Shown here piece by piece: positions 1-11,493 of a DNA stretch of 64,000 nucleotides (position 1 is its first letter; each line of letters starts with the position of its first letter). The translations under genes and the position numbers were made by a program. Source of the stretch: Coniferiporia sulphurascens (lineage: Eukaryota > Basidiomycota > Agaricomycetes > Hymenochaetales > Hymenochaetaceae); contig NBBA01000001.1 of the NCBI GenBank assembly GCA_002794785.1, forward strand, positions 3,596,001 to 3,660,000. Direction: 5' to 3'. Under the pieces are notes generated by a model. The model was not told the DNA's origin and ran no database searches. It saw only the letters and a list, made by a program, of their open reading frames with translations.

Positions 1-3000
1 GCTCGTCTAGACTCCCGGAACGCTGGTGCCTGAGACGTGGACCAGGATCGTCCGCAGGAGCCCGCGACAGAGTGAGAGTCGACTTCCGTCGATCCTCCTT
101 GGAGTCGCTCATAATACTGTGTCGGTGCTGGCTGCGACCGGATTCATACTTGTCGTCCCGCTTGCTCTCCCTCCGACGGGAGCTTTTCTCAGGACTCGAT
201 CGCTCCCGCTCTCTATCCCGATCCCGGTCACGGTCCCTCTCCTTTTCCTTCTCTTTTTCCCGGCGCGAACCTTTGTCGCGTTTCGTTGACGATGGCGCCT
301 CGACGACCGTCCACTGCTCCTCGCCGACGGGTATAGCATTAACCTGCATTAGTCGCATATCCGATGGCGAGCGCACCAGCCTGAACGTCTCCGTCGTCGA
401 AGTCCGCCTGCGCGAACTCCTATCCTTTTCCGCAGGCTCGCGCTTCGTCTTGTCCTCGAGCCGCGATGCCCTTCTCTCGTGTCGCAACGCTCTCTCCCGG
501 TCGCGCTCATCTCGCCGCTCTTCCCGTTCGCTCCCCTCGCGCCTCGCCCTCTCCTCCCTTCCATGGTCCCTCTCCTCGCGCCTCGCTCTCTCCTCCCTCT
601 CCCTCTCCCGTTCCTCGCGCCTTGCTTTCTCTTCTCTCTCCTTCTCCTTCTCACTTTCTTCCCTCCTCGCCTTTTCTAACCTCTCCTTCTCCCGCTCTTC
701 CCGCCAAATCCTCTCCCTCCTTTCCCTCTCCTTCTCCCGTTCACGCTCCTCTCTCTTCACCTTCTCTTCCCTTTCCCTCTCGCGTTCACGTTCTTCCCTC
801 CTCGCTCTTTCCTCTCTTTCCCTCTCCTTTTCACGCTCGCGCTCCTCCCTTCTTGCCTTCTCTTCTCTCTCCCTCTCCCGTTCCTTCTCGCGTTCACGTT
901 CCTCTCTCCGCGCCCTCTCCTCCCTCTCTCTCTCGCGCTCTTTCTCTCGTTCTCGTTCCTCCCTCCTGGCTCTCTCCTCTCTTTCCCTCTCCCACTCTTC
1001 CTTCCTCGCCCTCTCCTCCCTTTCCCTCTCTCTCTCCTTCTCACGCTCCTCGCGCATCAGCTTCTCCTCCCTCTCACGCTCCTCCCGCTTTGCCCTCTCC
1101 TTCTCTTCCCTTTTTGCCTCCCTTCTCATTGCGCGTTCACGCTCACGTTCCCTATCAGGCACCACGGTACTTCCGCTCGTGTGACTCATCAGACTCGGCT
1201 CGGGCATAGGCGCCGGTGTCGACATCATAGGCATAGATGCAGGTGGTGCCAGAGGTGTGGGCGGGTTCACGAACAATGACGCTCGCGAGAGGTCTGTCGA
1301 GAGCAAGCGCGCGCGCTCGTCCGCATTCATCCCCATTGGTAAGGGCGACTGCGTGACAGCCGCCACCTCGGCAGCGGCAGCAGCTAAAGAGAAACTAGAT
1401 TTAGGACGCTGGCGAGGGGTGCGTGAAGACGAGATCTCGGGAATGGTATCGTAGTCGGGTTCACTCGCAATGTCTGGCAAGAGGTCGAAATCCTCCTGCA
1501 TAGGTGAGTCGGCCAGCGTTGCAGGATCCACGAACGTCCAGTTCTTTTCAGGCGGCGGCGGTGGACTGGAGAAGGATGCGGTGGAGAGTGAGATGGATAT
1601 GACTGCGGGGGACTTCACGCTGGAGTCAGGGCCAGAGCTGGCGTAGCTGTTGCGATTGGCACCGGCGAAAGGGCGAATAGGTGGTAGCAGGGGCGAAGGG
1701 GGTGCAGAAGAGGCCGGGGTCGGAGGAAGGTCTTCATATGCGTTGTTGGGTGTGTTAGTGACGCGTAATACAGACATGCGGGGCTGGCCGTCGCTGTCCG
1801 AGTCAGCATCTTCATCCTGTGTGAGCAACGGCGGAGAGCGTTTAGGAGGTGGCAATGGTGCAACGGACTGTGTGGGCGAGCCCACATTCAAGGCGTCAGA
1901 TAGCAGTTGCGAGTTTCTCTTCCCCGGCGACGCGGTACTCGAACCCGGCTGATCAGGGTTGGTGATAGTAAGGTTGCCCATGGTGAGCGGGAACTCGAGA
2001 TCGATCGAGGCGGAATATCTACGACCGGGGGCATCTTCCTCCTCCTCCTTTGACTCGGGAGGCGGGACTCGCCTATTAGGTCGCCTTTGGTCATGACTGT
2101 CTCTGGGAGGTGCAGAGATGGAAAGCCTTTTATTCGTGCGGTCGAGCTCCTCGCTCCTCCTTTCCCTGTGGCCACCAAAGGCCTGGGCTTCGGCAGTAGG
2201 CTGTCTTAGTATGCTGAGCTTCTTGCCTATTCGGCCCAAGATGCTGGTGCGGTTGTCCTTTTTATTATCGGGAAATCCGTTGGGGGACAACTTGGAGGAG
2301 TCTATCACGGTAGGAGCGGTCCAGCCACGCCTGGACAGTTTCCGTCGGGGCGGGCCTTCCGGGTGGTCGGGAGTGCGCCGGCCGTCGACGGGGGTAGCCG
2401 GGGCCGAGGTGACTTTGATGTCCTTCTTCGCGAGATCGTCGGACGAGCTGCCGGAGAAGAAACGCCGTATGCCTGCTGCGGGCTTGCTGAGGGTGCGCTT
2501 CCGTTGTGGCACCGTCGCAGACAGCGGATGGCCATGATCCGGGAGGTGCACCGCCGACGTCGACTGCGAAAGCGGCGACGGATTAGGTAAGCGCCCGTTC
2601 TGGCGGGCCGTACTCGACGTCCGGCTTCCATTCGAGCGCGGCTGCGGCTGTCAGACAAGATTAGCAGACGTTAGACGCCCAGGGAGCGAGCGGAGACGTA
2701 CGTCTTGTTGCGCCGGGGGAGCGTTGAGCCCACCGACGTCATACGGCGACTGGTGGTGCCAGTTGGTTCCGTGCGGGTCCGTGGCATCTAGCATGTCCAC
2801 ATTGTCGTGTGCCGTCTGGGACACCTTGCGGGAGCGCATCGGCCCGTCGCCGAGCACAGTTTGGGACGCGTTCGGCGTCGGCAGCGGCGACCCGGACGGC
2901 GTCCTGCTCGGTCCAGCCATGAGGCCAAGGTCGGCGGAAGATCCGGCAGCTGCCGATGCAGGTATGGGCGGGAAAGAGGGTGAGAAGTTGGACGAGAGCG

Positions 3001-3709
3001 CGAAGCGCGTCTGCGGCGCAATGAGGTGATGGTTCTGGTACCATCGTGGGCCGATGGGGTTGTGGACGTTGTATTTTGATCTGAAGGCCAGTGCCGCGAC
3101 GTCCGGTATGTCCTGGATCGGTTGCACGGGCAGGAAATCGGGGATGATAGAAGAGTCCGTGGTGCGGAGGTCGACGGCGGAGGCGGAGACTAGTCTTTGG
3201 CGTTGTGCCTGCTCCTCGATAGCCTTCATGGGTCGACTGCACTCGCTGTCTTTGTCACTTGCGGCGTCCTCGTCTCGGCTGCGCAGGAGCCTCTTGATCT
3301 CCGCGCGGCCGTCGGGAGCAGGCGCAAGAGCGGGCGGGGGTGCGGAGGTGGAGGCGGAGGTGGAGGCAGACGATGCCTGTGTTTGTATTTGCGATTGAGC
3401 GTGAGCGTGTGCGTGTGCAGCGTCGCGGTCTGCTTTGTCGTCCTGCCTCCTAGAGAGGGACGGGCGTCGCCAACGGGAGTGGGTTGGTTGGATTGGCTGG
3501 CTGGCGTCCATATATACGACTCGACCATCTGACCGTGGGTCGACACGGCCAGTCGAACTCTGAGAGCGTGAAGAGGACAGCGCGTTTGTATGTGTCTGTT
3601 TGGCTTCCGCCTGTTTACCGTCCCTGCTCGTCCTCGTCCTCGTCGTCGTCACCGACGTCGCCGCACCCCAAGGGACCGACAGCGAAAGCGACATCGTCCT
3701 ACGAACCAT
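1..3709 (-). CDS. Large Arg/Glu-rich low-complexity protein, function unknown (3' end outside window)
   Basis: The start is the ATG at 3709. Exon 1 runs 3709-2702; a 54-base intron (GTACGT...CTGACAG) covers 2701-2648. Exon 2 then stays open to the window edge, giving at least 1218 codons. No stop is reached, so the C-terminus is missing. The N-terminal third is Ser/Pro/Ala-rich and includes a short, better-ordered motif, NVHNPIGPRWYQNHHL, around residue 210. The middle is Ser/Pro-rich and basic. From about residue 830 to 1070 (bases 1160-440) the protein is almost only Arg, Glu and Lys in RE/EE/RR blocks. This predicts a very long charged single alpha helix or coiled coil. A second short RE/RD block follows near bases 260-190. 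I recognise no catalytic domain. It shares a 174-base divergent promoter with NOP6. The gene is clear; the role is not. Confidence 0.8.
440..1160 (-). repeat. Low-complexity RE-repeat coding tract, homopurine on the minus strand
   Basis: About 720 bases on the minus strand are almost entirely A and G (GAG, GAA, AGG, AGA, with CGC/CGT breaks), encoding roughly 240 Arg/Glu/Lys residues. The plus strand is correspondingly CT-rich. That produces long antisense open frames of Ser/Arg/Phe/Pro that I treat as shadows. Confidence 0.8.
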
Positions 3710-3883
3710 TATTTTCTCTGGGCGGTCGGTGAGAAAAGCTCACAAAGGACAATTTCAACGCGCCCGGCCTGATTCTACCACCCGCCGTGCACGTGTACAT
3801 AGGAGTTTCCGTAGCGCCGTCCCCCCCTGTTTACTCTTTTCGTCAAGTCTCCGTCCCTACCGGTCCCACCTGCCCGCCTCCCC
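3710..3883. promoter_or_regulatory. Divergent promoter region
   Basis: These 174 bases separate the start of the Arg/Glu-rich gene (minus) from the NOP6 ATG at 3884 (plus). The region contains CCGTGCACGTGTACAT around 3785-3800, an E-box-like CACGTG, and a pyrimidine-rich stretch just before the NOP6 start. No TATA box is obvious. Confidence 0.5.
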
Positions 3884-5084
3884 ATGTCTGCACCCGTCTC
3901 CGCCACCGCCTCGCGGCTCTCAAAGAAACAGCGCAAGGGACTCGCATTCCGTCAGAGCAAGGGAAAGCACAGGGCCGACCCGGAAGATGCCCAGTCAGCG
4001 AGGTCCAGGACTCCCTCGACACCCACGACGACCCAGTCACACCTCGCGCCCATGTGAAGGTGAAGGTCCACAAAAAGGAGGCTGTAAACTCCCAAACACC
4101 CCTAGAACAACAAGTGCCGTCGAAAAAGCGCAAGCGCACAGAGGGAGATGGTCCGGCGAAAGGGGCTGCAGACAGTGATACCACAGAAAGACCCCCTAAG
4201 CAAAAGAAACAGAAGCGCAAGACTGAGAAAGACGCTGCCAACGACGAAAACGACGCGCAGCAAGAAAGCGCCGAACAGGACAGCAATACTAAGACACAGT
4301 TGAAAACACGCTATATTTTATTCGTCGGTGCGCGCTCTTTCTCCCCGTCGGGGAACCCATACCTCCATATATCCTCGAGCACAAGAATACTTACTCACTT
4401 TCACGCCAGGCAACCTCAAATATGCCACGACAAAAGAAGCCGTCCTCGCTCACTTCGCGATATGCGGTGCGTTCCGCTCTATCTTCCTCCTCATCTCCCC
4501 TGTTTCCCCGGCCATTAAACTTTAGCTCACAACCGTCCCAAATCCGAAATACCAGATCCGCCCCCTCAAGTGCGCTTATTAACGCCTAAATCGTCGAGCG
4601 CCTCCAAATCGAAGGGCTGCGCTTTCCTCGAGTTCAGCCACCGAAACGCCCTTCAGCAGGCGCTCAAACTACACCAGTCTGAGCTTGATGGCCGACGCAT
4701 TAATGTAGAACTCACAGCCGGGGGAGGCGGCAAAAGCGAGAAGCGCCTCGGCAAGCTCAAGGAGCGCAATCGCGGACTTGCAACGCAAAGAGTGTGTCAT
4801 CCTGTCTCCTGTCTATATGCGCCTGTACTTACTTCCCCCAGACTAAAACCCTGAAAAAACAAAACCCTCAGGATGGTGCAGTCGTACCAGAGCGTCCGCA
4901 GCGCCATTCAACAACGTCAGGTATCGAGGACGCGCCAGTCGGAAAACGCACGTGGACGGTCCCGGAACCAGGCGACGAAGGCACTACGCATCGTGGTGGT
5001 CAAAAGCATGTGAAGAAGCGCGGGAAATCATCAAAGAAGGGGAAAGAGTGGGGGACGGGAGTGAACGCTATACCTGTTGGCTGA
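3884..5084 (+). CDS. NOP6: Nucleolar RNA-binding protein Nop6-like (RRM)
   Basis: NOP6 is an RRM protein that binds pre-rRNA and helps assemble the small ribosomal subunit. The N-terminus has the family signature SKKQRKGLAFR followed by basic, acidic and Lys-rich linkers (KKRKR). The RRM is spliced together from RYILFVG, NLKYATTKEAVLAHF and KGCAFLEFSHRNAL. The C-terminus keeps the conserved TWTVPEPGDE and WGTGVNAIPVG endings. Introns 4328-4409, 4467-4555 and 4792-4841 are clear and in frame. The first intron is not: the ATG frame meets TGA at 4055, and the only GT-AG pair that restores frame is 3951-4036, which would remove part of the conserved N-terminus. A different start, an unusual splice or a base error is possible. 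Identity is secure; the first junction is not. Confidence 0.82.
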
Positions 5085-5232
5085 TTGTGATGTTGCTGAT
5101 GTTGTTCGGATTGCGATGCTTGCTCATACATTTGGCCCTCCTATGCCTTCGGGAAACAGGGGTGATCATACCGGCACTCACGAGAATGACATAAAGAAGT
5201 CCGTGAGATTATAACAAGGGTATGGAAAGGGT

Positions 5233-6642
5233 CTAAGACACGAGTATAAAAACTAAGAACTGTTAAGGGAGGAGGCAAATTAAGGTCAGCTATTGTATGC
5301 GTCATGCTCTACCAGCCGAGCGGTGCTTCCGAGGAAGGAAAGAACAAATTGACTTACGAAAACAATAAGGACACCGAAAACCTTGAGCATGAGCCAGCGA
5401 TTACTCGATATGTTTGCATAGTACTTCAGCAACTCGCGTTGTGCTCCCGTCACATTTGACGCAATATCAAATGTGTCTGCATCAATACGCTGCACTGTCT
5501 CGCGTTGCTCTGCAACCATCGTCGCAAGTTGGGAGAAAATCTGGCCCAGCTCCGCGATTGTCGACTCAATCGACTCGATAGCAGTTGAGCGTTGCTGAAT
5601 GTAGTCATCCTGAACACAGCACAGACCAAATTCGTCAATATAGGAAGCGTATGGACTGGTGAAAATAAACAGTACCTGCTGCTCTACGAGCTGCATCTGG
5701 GCGTAAGGCCCATTCGCATTGTTTCCATATCCCTCCTCCGCCGAAAGCAGATCCAGTGCGAGAACATCACTATTTCGCGCCCGTCCCTTGCCTTTCGCAT
5801 CCGGTCGTAGTGCGCTCCCATCACCCATGGGATCGCCACCTCTCTGCCCACCAAACAGTAAAGAATCTTTTTGGGGGTAAGCATTTGATGTAAATTACAA
5901 TGAACACTGCCATGAACGTACTAGTGGGTGGTTGGCTGGCCGCGGCTGCGGTCGATGACATGAATTGCTCCGTCCGGTCTTTCGACTCCTTCATGTTCTT
6001 CGTGTGCCATTTTCCGTCAATTTCTTGTCAATTGCAATGACGGAAAGACATACCTGAGTCCGAACCTCCAGAACATCCTTGAAAGTCATGCTCGTAGTCG
6101 CAAGTTTGCTCTGCAACAGCATCACAACGTTTGTGTTGTGTTCATCGACCTGCTTGTTCGCACCCGACTTAGAGCCCTGCGCGTGCCGTTGCTTGAGGTG
6201 AGCTTGCAGCGCCGCGATCTGCTTGTTAATATTCGCAATATCTTGCTTGATAATGTAGGTGAGTTCCTAGAAATAACAACATCTATTGAGGCCGAGGCTG
6301 TAGAACCCGAGGGAAGCTGAGGGCATACGCTGATTTCTACCGGTCGATCATCAAACAGTGTCTTCCGCTTTGCCACTATGTTCCAAATCAATTAGCATAG
6401 CTTGAAGAAATGTATGGTATGCAGGACTCACGCTGTGCGAGCTTCCCGAGCTTCACTGTCGTCGCGCTGATGTCCTTCCCAATTGCACCTGCCATGCGTG
6501 TGAACTCGCTCTTGCTTCCCGCGCGAGCATTGTTCTGTAGAAGCCGCTGTTTCTGCTCTGCAGTGCGAGAGGGTGCCGCCGAGCGCGTGCGGATAGATTC
6601 AACGCAGGCCCTGAACTCGTTCGTTCGGTCTTGGATAGGCAT
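5233..6642 (-). CDS. SED5: Syntaxin-5/Sed5, Qa-SNARE of the cis-Golgi
   Basis: Sed5 is the t-SNARE that receives ER-derived and intra-Golgi vesicles. Seven exons (6642-6432, 6375-6329, 6266-6054, 5997-5922, 5866-5676, 5609-5358, 5259-5233) give 338 residues, the usual length. It begins MPIQDRTNEF, the conserved syntaxin-5 N-peptide that binds the SM protein Sly1. It then has the Habc region with KSEFTRMAGAIGKDI, a low-complexity linker, and a SNARE helix from DDYIQQRSTAIESIE to IDADTFDIASNV. The zero-layer Gln lies in MVAEQRE. The tail anchor WLMLKVFGVLIVF continues into a tiny last exon encoding FLVFILVS, so the final 98-base intron (5260-5357) splits the membrane segment. It diverges from GPD1 over 345 bases. 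Confidence 0.95.
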
Positions 6643-6987
6643 TAAAAGTCAAGTAAGGCGCCTCTAATGCTCGGAATTATAACTAAGTGAGAAATGGTAT
6701 TCTAGGTTTTCCAGTACCAGGTATGCGCAGAGAAGCGAGATGAAGCCAAAGAAAATATGTTAAAATAAGTAGAGCGAGCGGGCGCTGAGCAGCGGAAGAG
6801 CCTGAGTTGATTGTCCCAGCGGTCGCTGCGCAGCCGACGTGGCGCGAATCGAGCCCTAATATGGAAGTCGCATTCTCACAGCCCTGCTATGAGCAGCGCT
6901 TACTAGTATTTTAATATGTGGACTTCCAAAAGTAGCAGCACCAACGGAGTGCCTCGCTCGCTGGAGCGCGACGCGTGCTCGCTGCTA
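6643..6987. promoter_or_regulatory. Divergent promoter between SED5 and GPD1
   Basis: The interval is about 270 bases to the most upstream in-frame ATG of GPD1 (6916) and 345 bases to the ATG at 6988. It holds AT-rich patches (6690-6775) and no tight repeats. Multiple candidate start codons on the plus side (6916, 6988, 7156) suggest that transcription start choice could decide which GPD1 protein is made. Confidence 0.4.
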
Positions 6988-8725
6988 ATGCAACGCGTCC
7001 GTAGTGCAACGCGTGTCTCCTCGTTGTCTACTTCATTACGGCGCACAGTTATCCGACAACGTGCCCATTTTTCCTCCTCAATAAATCCATCCGCCCACCC
7101 AACTTCTGCCGCTCAGCGTACGGCTCTCTCGACCGAAAGAACTGCCATCTTCGAAATGTCTCGGTCACCGCAGCCATCAATGCCAAAATGCCGCGTCTGC
7201 GTGCTCGGCGCTGGTAATTTCGGCAGCTGTCTCGCCGACCACCTCGCCGACTCTGATCATGAGGTTCTGCTCTGGTCCCGTTCGGAGAGCCAAGTCGCAT
7301 ACTTCAACGCGCATCACAAGAATCCTGAGCATTTCAAGGATCACGTGTTCCCACAGGGCATCACCGCGATTGGCCCTGAGCTGCCTTCTGCGGAGGTCAT
7401 CAAGGACCTCGATGTGCTGCTCTTTGCGATCCCGACGGAGGGCGTGAGGTGATTGCGCGATGCCATGTCCTGGCCGTACTGTATCCGTCTTGATGGATGT
7501 GCCTATTTTATAGAGAGACGCTCACAGCGTTACGCCCCCGGCTGGATACGGACGCCCTTCCACTGCTCATTTTCGTTAACAAAGGAATTGAGACCAGCAC
7601 GCGTGCATTGACCCTTGAGATTATCGCGGATACATGCGGAGCAGAGATCGCCAAAGTTGCGACGTTCATCGTGAGTGCCAGCCACGAGTACGTCCGTCAC
7701 ATGACGCTAATGTCACGCATGCGTTTTCACAGTCTGGCCCATCATTTGCAAAGGAAAGTAAGTAGGGCGCATATAACGGCCTTTTGGTCTAGCTGTAGTT
7801 TACTCTCTTTATTGGGTGCTAGTCATTCGGAGACAGCCAACATCCGTTTCTGTTGCATCACTTTCTCAAGCTCACGCCGAACGCGCGTCGCAGGTGTTTC
7901 ATCAGCCTTGGTTTAGATGGTATGTTAGTTGCCAAGTCGTGCCATTTTTATTTATATTGCGATAAGGCACGCTGACTGGTCTAACATGCCGCAGTTATAT
8001 TGGAAACGACCCGATTGGCATTGAGCTTGCGGGAGCCCTGAAGAACGTTTACGCAATCGCAACGGGCGTGTCCGATGGCTTAGGATTTGAAGACAATACA
8101 AGAGCAAGTAAGGATTCCGGAGCTATTTTCCGGGGGCCGAAGCTTATTACTACTCTCGGTCTTAAGTGCTCATCACTCGCGGGTTGGCCGAGATGACGCG
8201 TATCGGGAGCGCGTACGGCGCGTCGCCCCTGACTTTCCTGTCTTTGGCGGGTGTTGGGGACCTCTTCCTGACGTGTAGTTCACCAACGAGCCGAAACTAT
8301 ACGGTCGGCTTCCGATTGGGCAAAGGCGAAAAGCTGGACGAGATCATCCGCACACTTGGCAGCGTGGCCGAGGGGGTGACGACGGCAAAAGGATTGAAGA
8401 GGATTATCGATGAGCTGGGAGTCAGCGCGCCGATCGCTAGTGGGGTGAGCGTTGTCCATGCAAATTACGTGATCTGCAATGGCTGATCCAAAACCTGGTG
8501 GCTACCAGATTTATGAAGTGCTGTACGAAGGTTGGTGGATGCACATCCTTGCAGACCGTGTATACTGATGTCGGGACAGGGAAGGACGTGGCCGAGCGTG
8601 CGCATTGGCTGATGAACCAGCCCTCCATGACGGAGCTTGAGTTGCCAGAGAAGAGCACGGACGGACCGGTGCGGAAGCTGATGAGTAAACTGCATATGAC
8701 CGTTGAAAATACTCGGGACAAGTAG
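6988..8725 (+). CDS. GPD1: NAD-dependent glycerol-3-phosphate dehydrogenase with N-terminal leader
   Basis: The enzyme reduces dihydroxyacetone phosphate to glycerol-3-phosphate, feeding glycerol and lipid synthesis and redox balance. Eight exons (6988-7448, 7514-7670, 7733-7757, 7823-7919, 7995-8107, 8167-8444, 8509-8530, 8580-8725) give 432 residues. The dinucleotide-binding motif VLGAGNFGS lies just after the third in-frame ATG (7156). Downstream are [34 protein letters not shown] and AEGVTTAKG, all family hallmarks. The stretch from 6988 to 7155 reads [13 protein letters not shown] and [14 protein letters not shown]: Arg/Ser-rich without acidic residues, like a mitochondrial presequence. 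An ATG at 6916 would add 24 more residues. Starting at 7156 gives a normal 376-residue cytosolic enzyme. Dual targeting by alternative starts is an inference. Confidence 0.94.
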
Positions 8726-9140
8726 GGAGCTGACTCGCTGACTCGGATGCGTCGGTTGCACGTGTGCACGGCGAATTGGCCGCTAGTTTAGTAGTACATT
8801 TTTCTCTGCTAGAATTAATCTCCTAGACGCCGTTGGGGAGGTTGCTGCGTCCCTGCACCGTGTGCATGCATTATGTACGCAAAAGAATTCTCGGGAGGCA
8901 CCGGCCGCTGCTGGATCGGCTCAAAAGAGCGACAGGAAGAACACCGGCGCGGAAATTACATAAGCCGAATTTACAGTCGACCCGCCCGCACCAAAGGGTG
9001 ATCGTGGTAAGAAATTTTTTGAGTAAGTATCACTCTCTCGCTTTCGCCTCTCAGTCTGCTCCTTGCATTCGCTCTACGTCCACGCCGGACGTTGCCTGAT
9101 CCCGTCCCGTCTGGTCCCTCTTTCCAGCTCACTCAAAATT
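8726..9140. other. Intergenic region, GPD1 3' side and promoter of the ankyrin/CCCH gene
   Basis: These 415 bases carry an E-box-like CACGTG inside TGCACGTGTGCAC near 8758-8770 and a pyrimidine-rich stretch just before the ATG at 9141. No gene is visible. Confidence 0.45.
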
Positions 9141-11493
9141 ATGGTCTCCCCGCTCTGGATAGCCTCCGACGTTGGGGATGTTGCTCAGGTCCAGTTTCTC
9201 CTCAGGGAAGCTTCTGCCATCGACATCGAGATCAAAGGTGCGCGTCACGCAGTTGGAAAAAACAGCGCGCTCTTAATAACTGCTGCTTTTTTCTCTCCCC
9301 CGGTCCTTTGCTGTGGCGAACTAGATGACGCTGGCGCCACACCTCTCGTACAGGCCGTAAGAAACGGCCATGGCCATGTCGTGAGAGCACTTCTAGATGC
9401 TGGTACGCTCCCTTTCCGTCCGAAGGCAAAAGAGCGTAATTTTCACCTCGCTTCACCATTTTCTATAAGGTGCCGACCCTTCCGTTTCTCTAAACAACGG
9501 AGTTCTGGAGCAGCTCACCACCGACGCCGCTATTCTCGAACTCCTGAACTCTGCAAAAGAGAAAAGAGCCCAGGCTGAAATGACCGCGCCCACTTACGTG
9601 CCGTCCGAAGGCTACCCGCAGGAGTACCTGCCGGACCCTGCAAAGGCTTACTACGCGCAACCGCACGGCTCCTACATGTACTACCCTCCGTACCACCCTG
9701 GAGCCGCTTTGCTGCCTGACGGAACACCTGCGCCATACTATCCTCCTCCTCCGCTTGCTTCAAACGGACAGCCCCATGATGCATCGGGAGGTTCCAATTT
9801 ACCTCCCCCAGAGATTGCCCGATTAATTCCGTGCAGGTAGGTCCAATACTGCAAATATTTTCAGAGTTAATCCGACATTTTTTTTTCGTTAATTACTAAG
9901 ATATTTTCCCGCCTGTCGCTACGGACCTTCTTGTATATTTGCTCATCCTCAAGGTCCCTATTTCCAGGGACCTTTGCCGCCGCCTGCCCAGTATCCTGCC
10001 CCTTACGATCCCATGGCTCAGCTACCTTATGGTGGTTACTACGCAATTCCCCAAGCACCTTACCCCCCGAATGGCATGCCTAACGTCCCTAATCCTATGT
10101 CCCCTGCTTCTCACCAATCGCTAGCGTTACAGTCTAATCATGTAAGGTCGTCCTCTGAAATTATGTCACCGACGCAGGTCCCTTTTAGCCCGTCTACCCC
10201 CCTCCCTCCCATTCCATATGGTTTACCCGTGCCCGCGGGTTATCCTCAACCGGGACAGACGCCTATACGACCCATTCCGGTTGGTATCGCGCCTCTTTCC
10301 CCTCCTCAGCTACCTGCGGGATCCGTCGCGCAGCCTAATGGTGTAATGTATCCCCCCACATCGCCTGTTACCCAAACAGCTGCTATGCATCACCGAGACC
10401 ATTCAACGGTTATCCCCCAAAATGCCGCCCCGTCACAAATTCCCGCACCAGATGGCCATGTTGCAGCTATTCCTCCGATGATTCCACCCCAGCAGGACGC
10501 GTACGCCGGCTTTGCTCGCCTCCCTCCTCGTGATGGTGTGAATCACGCGAGACGCGGGAGTGTGCGACGATTGTCTGCCGCTCCAGGACGTAAGCCTCCT
10601 TGTGCGTTCTTCCCTTCGGGCAGATGTCGTAATGGGTAATTATACACTTTCTTTTACCCTATTTTACTCCGGTTATATTGAGTTTATTTGTCCAATTCTT
10701 TGATTTGCTAGCGAGTCCTGCAGATTCCCACACGTCATGCCCGATGCCGGCGACCCTTCCCCTAGCCACTTTGGTTCAAAATTCGGCCCTCGTGGACGAC
10801 AGCATCCTCCCGCCACCGAACATCTTAATGAAAAGATGTCTGGTCTGAACTTGCGAACGGTACGTTGAATGCCATGTGATTCGCTATTCATGCTAATTCT
10901 CCCTTCCCTTGCTCAGGATTCTGGATCAGCCGGTCCTGAATTGAATGGCCATGCACACGGACAGTCTAACGGTATCACCCATCTTCGTCCGCAAGGCAAT
11001 TCCAAGGTTAATAATGGTGTGCGACACGAAAAGTACAACGGAGGTCCGCGGCCTCCTCATTCGCAGCAGCGTATCCCGAACGCCGAGGACTTTCCAGTAC
11101 TCGCCGGTTCGACTACTCCCCCAGCTCGTAGCCCGGGTGCCGCGCCACTGAATGGCCCCACCGCCGCTCAGGTCCTGCAAGCGCCTCCCCCTGTTAGAAA
11201 AGACATTGCTAAGAGTGTGACGCAGGCACAGGCCCCTAAAAGTAGGGAAAGTTCTACAGAGCGATCAGCCTCATCTGAGGTAACAACTACTCATATCGAT
11301 TTTGCATGTGTTAGTCTAATATTCTTTTTTGAAGGAGATTTCACAAGTAGATGCGAATGGTGTGCCTAATGGTCGCCATGTTAACGGCACAAATGGCACC
11401 GCACATGACATTAAGCCACTTTCTTTCGCTGCCGTTGCGACAGCCGCAGCTACGGCTCCGGAGTCTGCCAACACTGTTTCCGTTTCGGCGTAA
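9141..11493 (+). CDS. Ankyrin-repeat plus tandem CCCH zinc-finger protein
   Basis: Seven exons (9141-9237, 9325-9402, 9470-9836, 9901-10635, 10712-10859, 10917-11279, 11335-11493) give 648 residues. The N-terminus carries two ankyrin repeats (SPLWIASDVGDVAQVQFLL and GATPLVQAVRNGHGHVVRAL). A Tyr/Pro-rich linker follows. The first finger is C-x5-C-x5-C-x3-H (PCRYFPACRYGPSCIFAHPQ); after a long Pro/Gln-rich spacer comes the second, C-x7-C-x5-C-x3-H, assembled from PPCAFFPSGRCRNG and ESCRFPH. CCCH fingers of this type bind RNA, so a cytoplasmic or nuclear role in mRNA control is likely but inferred. Each finger is interrupted by an intron at nearly the same place, between the first or second Cys and the rest. 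The rest is disordered. Confidence 0.88.

Noticed and set aside
72..1209. Two long plus-strand open frames rich in Ser/Arg/Phe and Ser/Pro, resembling an SR protein
   Set aside because: They are antisense to the RE-rich tract of the minus-strand gene, have no domain, and arise from the CT-rich strand. The minus frame is open for the whole of its second exon (2647 bases).
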